Shown here: positions 55,539-64,000 of the stretch, in pieces | How the letters are laid out: the number at the start of each line of letters is the position of its first letter | Position numbering within the stretch: position 1 is the stretch's first letter | NCBI GenBank assembly: GCA_030538185.1 | Contig: JAUNUK010000005.1 | Coordinates: 124,001-188,000 of the forward strand | Direction: 5' to 3' | DNA length: 64,000 nucleotides | Source of the DNA: Actinomycetaceae bacterium | GTDB taxonomy: Bacteria; Actinomycetota; Actinomycetes; Actinomycetales; Actinomycetaceae | Program-made: the position numbers and the translations under genes | Notes under the pieces: model-generated | Told to the model about the DNA's origin: nothing | Seen by the model: only the letters and a program-made list of their open reading frames with translations | The model's database searches: none

Positions 55539-55581
55539 GCTGTTTTTATGCAGATATTGGTATAAATATCCATGTGGATAT
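55537..55581 (+). promoter_or_regulatory. argC promoter with palindrome over the start codon
   Basis: TTGCTG (55537-55542), an 18-bp spacer and TATAAA (55561-55566) predict a start at about 55573-55574, on or next to the GTG start of argC, with no ribosome-binding site. The palindrome ATATCC (55566-55571) / GGATAT (55576-55581) spans the -10 box and the start codon and is a good candidate operator, possibly for ArgR, although it does not match the classic ARG-box closely. Confidence 0.55.
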
Positions 55582-56632
55582 ACGCGCAGCAGTGGCAGGG
55601 GCATCCGGTTACGCCGGCGGTGAAATTCTGCGAATCCTGTTGAACCATCGAGACATCGAGGTCTGCGCCGTTACAGCTGGACAATCCCAGGGCCAAGCCC
55701 TTGGGACCTTTCATCCCCACCTGGGTCCCCTGGCCGACATGGTCATTGGCCCCTCAGACCTTGAGCACCTGGGTGATGCTGACGTCGTATTCTTCGCCTT
55801 ACCGCATGGTGCCTCTGGCCAACTGACACAGGAACTGCAAGACGCCGGATTCCAGGGAAAACTCGTGGACTGCGGGGCGGATCACCGCTTGACCTCACAG
55901 GCAGCTTGGGAGGCCTTCTACGGGCAGGGTTTCCAAGAGCCGTGGACCTACGGGATGCCAGAACTCTTACACGCAGGTGAGACCCAAGCACGTGCGCAAA
56001 GAGCGCAGTTGTCCGCAACCCAGACCATAGCCGTACCCGGATGTAACGTAACGGCAATTACCCTGGGGATACAGCCTGGCGTTGCTGCTGGTTTAGTGGA
56101 TGCCAAGGATATCGTTGCCGTCCTATCCGTGGGCTATTCCGGCGCAGGCAAGTCGCTCAAGCCCAATCTTTTAGCTGCAGAAGCACTTGGAAATATAGCC
56201 CCCTACGCTGTAGGCGGCACCCACAGGCATATACCAGAGGTCGAACAAAACCTAGAGGTGTCGGGTGCTTCCTCACCCCGTGTCTCCTTCACGCCCGTTT
56301 TGGTGCCGACCTCAAGAGGCATCCTTGCCACCATCACAGCCCCATTGATAGGTGAGGCTAAAGGCGTCCGAGAAGCCTGGGAACAGGCATACGGTAACGA
56401 GCCGCTAATCCGTGTGCTTCCCGAGGGCGTATGGCCCACGACCTCGCCGATAATTGGTACAGGTTGCGCAGATGTTCAGGTCACAGTCGATGAACGCGCA
56501 GGAAAAGTGATCGCCGTGTGTGCCATCGATAACCTGGGCAAAGGCACAGCTGCTGCGGCCGTCCAGTCACTCAACCTGGCATTGGGCATAGAAGAGACCA
56601 CTGGAATCCCACAGATAGGTGTTGCCCCATGA
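55574..56632 (+). CDS. argC: N-acetyl-gamma-glutamyl-phosphate reductase
   Basis: Third step of arginine synthesis, NADPH-dependent reduction of N-acetylglutamyl phosphate. The 352 residues begin IRAAVAGASGYAGGEILR (nucleotide-binding loop). They contain VFFALPHGASGQL, DCGADHRL, the catalytic Cys in AVPGCNVTAITLG, and the His in VGGTHRHIPE. The GTG at 55574 gives the normal N-terminus. First gene of a tightly coupled cluster. The stop overlaps argJ (ATGA). Confidence 0.97.
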   Translation: MDIRAAVAGASGYAGGEILRILLNHRDIEVCAVTAGQSQGQALGTFHPHLGPLADMVIGPSDLEHLGDADVVFFALPHGASGQLTQELQDAGFQGKLVDCGADHRLTSQAAWEAFYGQGFQEPWTYGMPELLHAGETQARAQRAQLSATQTIAVPGCNVTAITLGIQPGVAAGLVDAKDIVAVLSVGYSGAGKSLKPNLLAAEALGNIAPYAVGGTHRHIPEVEQNLEVSGASSPRVSFTPVLVPTSRGILATITAPLIGEAKGVREAWEQAYGNEPLIRVLPEGVWPTTSPIIGTGCADVQVTVDERAGKVIAVCAIDNLGKGTAAAAVQSLNLALGIEETTGIPQIGVAP

Positions 56633-57792
56633 GTGTCACTGCAGCTTTAGGATTTCGAGCCTCTGGCATCACCGCTGGCCTCAAGGCTTCAGGACGTCCA
56701 GATATAGCGCTGATCGTCAATGACGGACCGCACTACGTCGCTGCGGGTGTGTTCACATCCAATCGCATTGTTGCAGCCCCCGTTGTACACAGCCGCAACC
56801 TCTTGAAGCAGGCCCCTCAGGCCAAAGCAGTTGTGCTGAATTCTGGATGTGCCAATGCCTGTACTGGTGAAGTAGGCATGCGCGATACACAGATGAGCGC
56901 AGCGAAGGTCGCAGAAGTTCTGGGCTGTAAACCCTCGGAAGTGCTCGTGTGCTCCACGGGCATGATCGGCCAACTTTTGCCCATGGATAAACTGCTTCCG
57001 GGTATTACTCAGGCTAGCGAGGCGCTGAGTCCCACGGGTGGTGACAAAGCCGCCGAGGCCATTATGACAACCGATACTCGCGCCAAAACTGCACAGGTCA
57101 CTACGGAAGGTTTCACCGTAGGGGGCATTGCCAAAGGGGCTGGAATGCTGGCGCCGGGCTTGGCAACCATGCTGGTTACCATCACTACGGACGCTGTACT
57201 TGACGCCGAAAGAGCACAAAAGGCACTTGAAGAAGCCGTGCGCCTGACCTTCAATAGGGTCGATTCCGATGGCTGCATGTCCACTAATGACACAGTTTTA
57301 CTTCTGTCATCTGGCGCCAGTGGAGTCCAACCTGAGCCAGGCGTTTTTGAAGACGCCCTCGGAAATGTTTGTGCAGATTTGGCGAGGCTTTTGGTGGGTG
57401 ATGCGGAAGGCGCAGCCCACGATATTGCTATACAGGTTGTGGGTGCCTCAAGCGAAGAAGCCGCAGAAGCCGTTGCCCGCGCGGTCGCAAGATCCAACCT
57501 GTTCAAGTGTGCGATATTTGGCCGCGACCCCAACTGGGGAAGAATCTTGTCAGCCTTGGGAACAGTTCCTGAAGATGTGGCCCCCTATGATCCACAGCGA
57601 GTTGACGTGTCAATAAACGGCGTACAGATCTGTCGCAACGGTGGCGTGGGAGATGACCGCGAAAACGTCAACCTGGAGGACCGCGAGGTGCAGGTACGTA
57701 TCGACCTACATGCGGGAGACGCCGAGGTCACCTTGTGGACCAACGATCTTACACATGACTACATCCACGAGAACAGCGCGTATTCGACATGA
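56629..57792 (+). CDS. argJ: Glutamate N-acetyltransferase / ornithine acetyltransferase
   Basis: Transfers the acetyl group from N-acetylornithine to glutamate, making the cyclic arginine pathway. The 387-residue precursor is expected to cleave itself before the nucleophile Thr in the segment [17 protein letters not shown] (about residues 176-192). It has [35 protein letters not shown], and [21 protein letters not shown] overlaps on both sides. Confidence 0.97.
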   Translation: MSVTAALGFRASGITAGLKASGRPDIALIVNDGPHYVAAGVFTSNRIVAAPVVHSRNLLKQAPQAKAVVLNSGCANACTGEVGMRDTQMSAAKVAEVLGCKPSEVLVCSTGMIGQLLPMDKLLPGITQASEALSPTGGDKAAEAIMTTDTRAKTAQVTTEGFTVGGIAKGAGMLAPGLATMLVTITTDAVLDAERAQKALEEAVRLTFNRVDSDGCMSTNDTVLLLSSGASGVQPEPGVFEDALGNVCADLARLLVGDAEGAAHDIAIQVVGASSEEAAEAVARAVARSNLFKCAIFGRDPNWGRILSALGTVPEDVAPYDPQRVDVSINGVQICRNGGVGDDRENVNLEDREVQVRIDLHAGDAEVTLWTNDLTHDYIHENSAYST

Positions 57793-58721
57793 CACACCTA
57801 GAAGAGCTCAGCGCCCTACAAAAAACTGCCGTCCTTCTGGAGGCAATGCCGTGGCTGCGGCGCTTCAAAGGTGCCTTGGTGGTCGTCAAATACGGTGGAA
57901 ACGCCATGATCGACGACAAGCTCAAAGCGGCCTTTGCTGACGACATTTTGTTCTTGCACCAGGTGGGTTTGCGCCCTGTTGTCGTGCACGGTGGTGGCCC
58001 ACAGATTAATGACATGCTGGATCGCCTCAATTTGAAAGCCCCTTTCAAAGGTGGTTTCAGGGTGACAACCCCCGAGGTCATGGAGGTTGTGCGCATGGTG
58101 TTGACTGGACAGGTGCAGCGGGAGCTGGTTAGCCTACTAAACCGCGAAACAGCCCATGCCGTCGGATTATCCGGCGAGGACGGCTCGATGTTCACGGCAA
58201 AGCGCAAATATATTGAGGTCGACGGCGAACAGACAGATATTGGGCTTGTGGGGGATGTCGTCGAGGTCGACACTCACCCTGTGAGAGAACTTTTGGCTTC
58301 TGGCCGTATCCCCGTGATTTCCTCAGTTGCCCCTGACCTGGATGACCCCCAGCATGTGTTGAACGTCAATGCTGATACGGCCGCTGCGGCCTTGGCTGTG
58401 GCATTGAGAGCCGAAAAGCTCATGGTGTTGACGGATGTTGAAGGCCTGTATGCAGATTGGCCCAACAAAGACACATTGCTGCACAATGTCTATGCTTCCG
58501 AGGTGGAGAAATTGCTTCCAAGCCTTGAAAAAGGCATGGTCCCAAAGATTGCTGCCTGTTTGGAGGCCGTTAAGGGAGGGGTTGGCTCAGCCCACATTAT
58601 TGACGGGCGCATGCCTCATTCGATGCTTCTGGAGATCGTGACCGACAAGGGCTCGGGTACCAAAGTACTTCCTGATGAACTCGTGCATGAAGGCGTTGTC
58701 TGGGAAGGGCAGGAGCTATGA
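57789..58721 (+). CDS. argB: Acetylglutamate kinase
   Basis: Phosphorylates N-acetylglutamate. The 310 residues show [24 protein letters not shown], the [14 protein letters not shown] loop, [26 protein letters not shown] and KMVPK-like [17 protein letters not shown]. An N-terminal helix of about 25 residues precedes the kinase core. Such a helix is found in arginine-inhibited hexameric enzymes, so feedback control is plausible. ATGA overlaps on both sides. Confidence 0.97.
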   Translation: MTHLEELSALQKTAVLLEAMPWLRRFKGALVVVKYGGNAMIDDKLKAAFADDILFLHQVGLRPVVVHGGGPQINDMLDRLNLKAPFKGGFRVTTPEVMEVVRMVLTGQVQRELVSLLNRETAHAVGLSGEDGSMFTAKRKYIEVDGEQTDIGLVGDVVEVDTHPVRELLASGRIPVISSVAPDLDDPQHVLNVNADTAAAALAVALRAEKLMVLTDVEGLYADWPNKDTLLHNVYASEVEKLLPSLEKGMVPKIAACLEAVKGGVGSAHIIDGRMPHSMLLEIVTDKGSGTKVLPDELVHEGVVWEGQEL

Positions 58722-59950
58722 GTACAGAAAGCAACCAGGCCCTACAAAACAGATATTCACATTCTTTGCTCAACACATTCGGTCAACCCCAATTGGTTTT
58801 AAGCAGAGGCGAGGGCGCCTACGTGTGGGACGCCGATGGCAAACAGTATCTAGATCTCCTTGCAGGTATTGCGGTAAACGCCCTGGGACATGCGCATCCA
58901 GCAGTTCTTGAGGCCCTGTGTACGCAAGCCAAGACCTTGGGTCATATCTCTAACTTCTTTACCTCTAAGCCCCAGATTGAGGCGGCAGAAAAGCTTTTAA
59001 GCATCATAGAACCAGGAGGGGCGCCTGCAGGTTCCAAGGTGTTCTTCTCGAATTCTGGCACAGAGGCCAATGAGGCAGCATTCAAGATTGCAAGGCTCTG
59101 GGGTGGAAGTGAACGCCCAACAGTACTGGCCTTGACACAGTCCTTTCATGGGCGTTCCATGGGTGCTCTGGCCTTGACGTATAAGGCCACATACCGCGAA
59201 CCTTACGAGCCTTTGCCCGGTGGGGTGAAGTTTATCGAAAGTGGATCGGTTAGAGCACTGGAAGAGGCATTAGATGGACCAGCTGGCAGGCAGGTCGCAG
59301 CGCTCTTTGTAGAACCCATCCAAGGCGAGGCCGGGGTGAAAGTCCTCGATGCCCAGTACCTCGAAAGAGCACGTGAACTCACTCGCAACGCTGGTGCTTT
59401 GTTGATCGTCGACGAGGTGCAAGCAGGTATGGGCCGCACGGGTCAGTGGATGGGGCACCACAGTGCAGGGATCGTGCCAGACGTCATCACTTTGGCTAAG
59501 GGCCTGGGCGGTGGTTTTCCTGTCGGTGCCTGTATCACTGTGGGTGAGGACATCTCCGCTGTGATGAAACCTGGGTTGCATGGCACCACCTTTGGTGGCA
59601 ATCCCTTGGCCACTGCTGTGGCTCTTGCGGTTATTGAGACGATTGAAGAAGAAAATCTTTTAGAGCATGCGCGTGCTATGGGTGTTTACACAAAGGACAA
59701 GCTGGAAGCTCTGGCTAGCCCCCTGATTACTGAGATCCGTGGTCAGGGTCTGTTGATTGGGATCGGGTTGGCAGTTGAAGCCGCGTCCGACCTCGCCAAA
59801 AGTTTGTTAGAGGCGGGTTTCATTGTGAATGCCCCTAACCCCTCAACTCTGCGTTTGGCCCCGCCTCTGATAATCTCACCTCAGCAGATCGACAGCTTTG
59901 TTGACACCTTGGACGGGTTATTAAAGGCTTTAGGACGGGCGGATAGCTGA
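58718..59950 (+). CDS. argD: Acetylornithine aminotransferase
   Basis: PLP-dependent transamination giving N-acetylornithine. The 410-residue protein has [23 protein letters not shown] (in two overlapping blocks), [51 protein letters not shown], and the Schiff-base lysine in [12 protein letters not shown]. It is coupled to argB by ATGA. It is followed two bases later by argR, whereas argF stands between them in the usual actinobacterial order. Confidence 0.97.
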   Translation: MSTESNQALQNRYSHSLLNTFGQPQLVLSRGEGAYVWDADGKQYLDLLAGIAVNALGHAHPAVLEALCTQAKTLGHISNFFTSKPQIEAAEKLLSIIEPGGAPAGSKVFFSNSGTEANEAAFKIARLWGGSERPTVLALTQSFHGRSMGALALTYKATYREPYEPLPGGVKFIESGSVRALEEALDGPAGRQVAALFVEPIQGEAGVKVLDAQYLERARELTRNAGALLIVDEVQAGMGRTGQWMGHHSAGIVPDVITLAKGLGGGFPVGACITVGEDISAVMKPGLHGTTFGGNPLATAVALAVIETIEEENLLEHARAMGVYTKDKLEALASPLITEIRGQGLLIGIGLAVEAASDLAKSLLEAGFIVNAPNPSTLRLAPPLIISPQQIDSFVDTLDGLLKALGRADS

Positions 59951-59952
59951 CA

Positions 59953-60477
59953 ATGTTGGATGTGAAGGTAAGGGATGGTGTGCCCGGCACAAAGGTTGCC
60001 CGGCATCAGGCCATCGCGCATGCCTTGAACTCCAATTTTGTACGTTCCCAAGGAGAGTTGCAGGACTTGCTGGCTATGCAAGGCTTCAGCGTCACCCAGG
60101 CGACCTTGTCTAGGGATCTCGACGAGATGGGGGCCACCAAGATACGCGACATGTCCGGGGTGCTTCGTTACACCTTGCCTGCGTATCCAGGGCACATACC
60201 CTCAACGTCAGCCCATGCTTCGAATAAGCTAGGCCGCTGGTGCCAGGAGTTATTGGTTAATGCCTCTGTGGCCTTAAACCAGGTAATCATTAAAACACCC
60301 CCTGGATCCGCACAAATTTTAGCTTCCGCGATTGATAGCGCACGTATTCCCGATGTTTTAGGGTGCGTTGCTGGGGATGACACAATCCTGATTGTGACAC
60401 CTGATTCCGCATCCGCATCTGTTATCCGACGTACCTTGGTTGAACTCTCCACGGGGCGACGAATTATGCCCGCGTAG
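59953..60477 (+). CDS. argR: Arginine repressor
   Basis: Hexameric, arginine-binding transcription regulator of arginine genes. The 174 residues comprise an N-terminal winged helix (ARHQAIAHALNSNFVRSQGE, VTQATLSRDLDEMGATKI with the SRD motif) and a C-terminal oligomerisation and arginine-binding domain (GSAQILASAIDS, CVAGDDTILIV with the Gly-Asp-Asp-Thr arginine site). An insertion-like stretch lies around residues 75-95. It most likely represses argC, and perhaps argG, nearby. Confidence 0.96.
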   Translation: MLDVKVRDGVPGTKVARHQAIAHALNSNFVRSQGELQDLLAMQGFSVTQATLSRDLDEMGATKIRDMSGVLRYTLPAYPGHIPSTSAHASNKLGRWCQELLVNASVALNQVIIKTPPGSAQILASAIDSARIPDVLGCVAGDDTILIVTPDSASASVIRRTLVELSTGRRIMPA

Positions 60478-60571
60478 TTTCTTGGATCGTTGGTTGCCAA
60501 GGACTGCTATGGGTTTCATCACCAACACAAGAAGACACGTAGGTGTATCTGGTGAAAGAAAAGAGTAGAAA

Positions 60572-63243
<2,672 letters not shown>

Positions 63244-63301
63244 CAAACATCAGCCCGCTTGGGTCTATGATTACCAGGTTTGTTATGTGAAAGGTATATG
63301 G

Positions 63302-64000
63302 ATGTTTAAGCACAAACTTTTTTCTAGCCTCTTGTTCTGGGTCGTTATTGCGATTATTGCCGGGATGCTCCTGGGGCTGGTGGTGCCCAATTGGTTTGCC
63401 ATCCCTTTTGCAACCTTTAATGACATTTTCGGCAAGTTTTTAGGCTTTTGTGTCCCCTTGATTATTTTGGGCTTGGTCGCCCCTGCTATCGCAGACCTGG
63501 GTCGTTCTGCTGGAAAGTGGCTGCTTGTCACCACAGGCATCGCCTACGGTTCGACTCTGTTCGCCGGCTTTGGAACCTGGCTGGTGTGTGCGCTGGTGTA
63601 CCCCTGGCTATTGTCAGGCGAAAAATTGGCTTCCTTGGCTCCCCCCGAGGACGCAGTGAAGTCCATCATGGACGCAAACCTCACCTTCCCTCCTGTCTTC
63701 GGGGTGATGACCGCCCTGATCCTGGCCTTCGTCCTGGGGGTGGGCATGGCTGCGACAGAGGCAAGGACGATGCGCGCCTGGTTCGACGAATTTCGCAACA
63801 TAATGATGCTGACCATTAAGAGGGCGATCGTGCCGCTTCTACCGGTTTTCATCTTCGGTATCTTCTTGAATATCACCTTATCTGGCCAGATTGCCTCGAT
63901 TATTGTGACGATGTTGAAGATCATTGTTGTGGCGATTGTCTTGTCATTTGTCATGCTTGCAATCCAGTACACCTTGTCCGGCATGATTACTCGCCAAAAC
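63302..64000 (+). CDS. Dicarboxylate/amino acid:cation symporter (DAACS family), N-terminal part
   Basis: The first 233 residues of a membrane transporter that runs off the right edge. The N-terminus KHKLFSSLLFWVVIAIIAGML and the following FNDIFGKFLGFCVPLIILGLVAPAIADLG match the first two membrane helices of the sodium:dicarboxylate symporter family, where the Pro-Leu-Ile/Val-Phe turn is characteristic. At least five further hydrophobic segments follow. The substrate (glutamate, aspartate, C4-dicarboxylates, serine/threonine or cystine) cannot be told. The ATG at 63302 has AAAGG eight bases upstream. An in-frame GTG at 63287 is an alternative. Confidence 0.85.
   Translation, partial: MFKHKLFSSLLFWVVIAIIAGMLLGLVVPNWFAIPFATFNDIFGKFLGFCVPLIILGLVAPAIADLGRSAGKWLLVTTGIAYGSTLFAGFGTWLVCALVYPWLLSGEKLASLAPPEDAVKSIMDANLTFPPVFGVMTALILAFVLGVGMAATEARTMRAWFDEFRNIMMLTIKRAIVPLLPVFIFGIFLNITLSGQIASIIVTMLKIIVVAIVLSFVMLAIQYTLSGMITRQN

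Overview
The window looks like a chromosomal segment of an actinobacterium, most likely an Actinomycetaceae-type member of the Actinomycetales. The evidence is a mid-50s percent GC estimated by eye, many GTG and TTG starts, and typical actinobacterial neighbourhoods. These include hisD-hisC-hisB-hisH-hisA, rplU-rpmA-obgE-proB-proA-nadD-rsfS, nif3 / coiled-coil protein / RNase H-phosphatase fusion / rnpB, the arg operon, a C4-type L28, polyphosphate glucokinase, and an HK/RR pair of the DevS/DevR type. The species cannot be fixed from sequence alone. No insertion sequence, prophage or CRISPR array was seen. Coding density is high and many genes overlap by 4 bp (ATGA or GTGA).

Layout. 1-2.5 kb: the end of dnaE facing an S4-domain protein and a SUKH protein. 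2.6-9.1 kb: histidine biosynthesis genes, interrupted by one antisense membrane protein. 9.1-12.6 kb: a structured leader, then infC-rpmI-rplT, an rRNA methyltransferase and thiL. 12.6-15.2 kb: an AT-rich promoter region, a dimethylarginine dimethylaminohydrolase-like gene and an APC permease. 15.4-22.8 kb: rpmB, diverging from a DAK2-like protein, recG, then rsmD, coaD, a coiled-coil protein, DUF177 and rnc. 22.9-31.7 kb: a DevR-like regulator, a DevS-like GAF kinase and cydABDC. 32-41 kb: rne, rplU, rpmA, obgE, proBA, nadD, a coiled-coil membrane protein, rsfS. 41-47.7 kb: a histidine phosphatase, a nitroreductase, tRNA-Ala(GGC), nif3, a coiled-coil protein, the RNase H/phosphatase fusion, a membrane protein and RNase P RNA. 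47.7-51.1 kb: ppgK, map, panB and a split LacI-like protein. 51.3-55.5 kb: pheST and a flavodoxin. 55.6-63.2 kb: argCJBD-argR-argG-argH without argF. The right edge holds the start of a dicarboxylate-type transporter.

How it fits together. Amino-acid biosynthesis (His, Pro, Arg) is interleaved with translation and RNA-processing genes. The cytochrome bd oxidase and its CydDC exporter are followed in the same direction by a kinase whose first GAF domain carries the histidine-containing segment resembling the haem-binding site of mycobacterial DevS/DosT. This suggests an oxygen- or redox-responsive circuit.

The most unusual signal is not a gene. The 9-base word CCGAGGGCG, usually preceded by TTG or TTT, occurs at least 21 times on both strands, both inside and between genes, where about one copy is expected by chance. 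A second pattern is a TANNNT-like -10 box placed about six bases upstream of the start codon of several genes that lack a Shine-Dalgarno site (hisD, hisC, ddaH-like, nitroreductase, argC), which predicts leaderless mRNAs. Other points of note are a multi-hairpin infC leader with an ATC start, a DAK2-family protein without its metal-binding motif, a Z-ribbon-family protein without cysteines, and a headless, split LacI-like gene upstream of panB.
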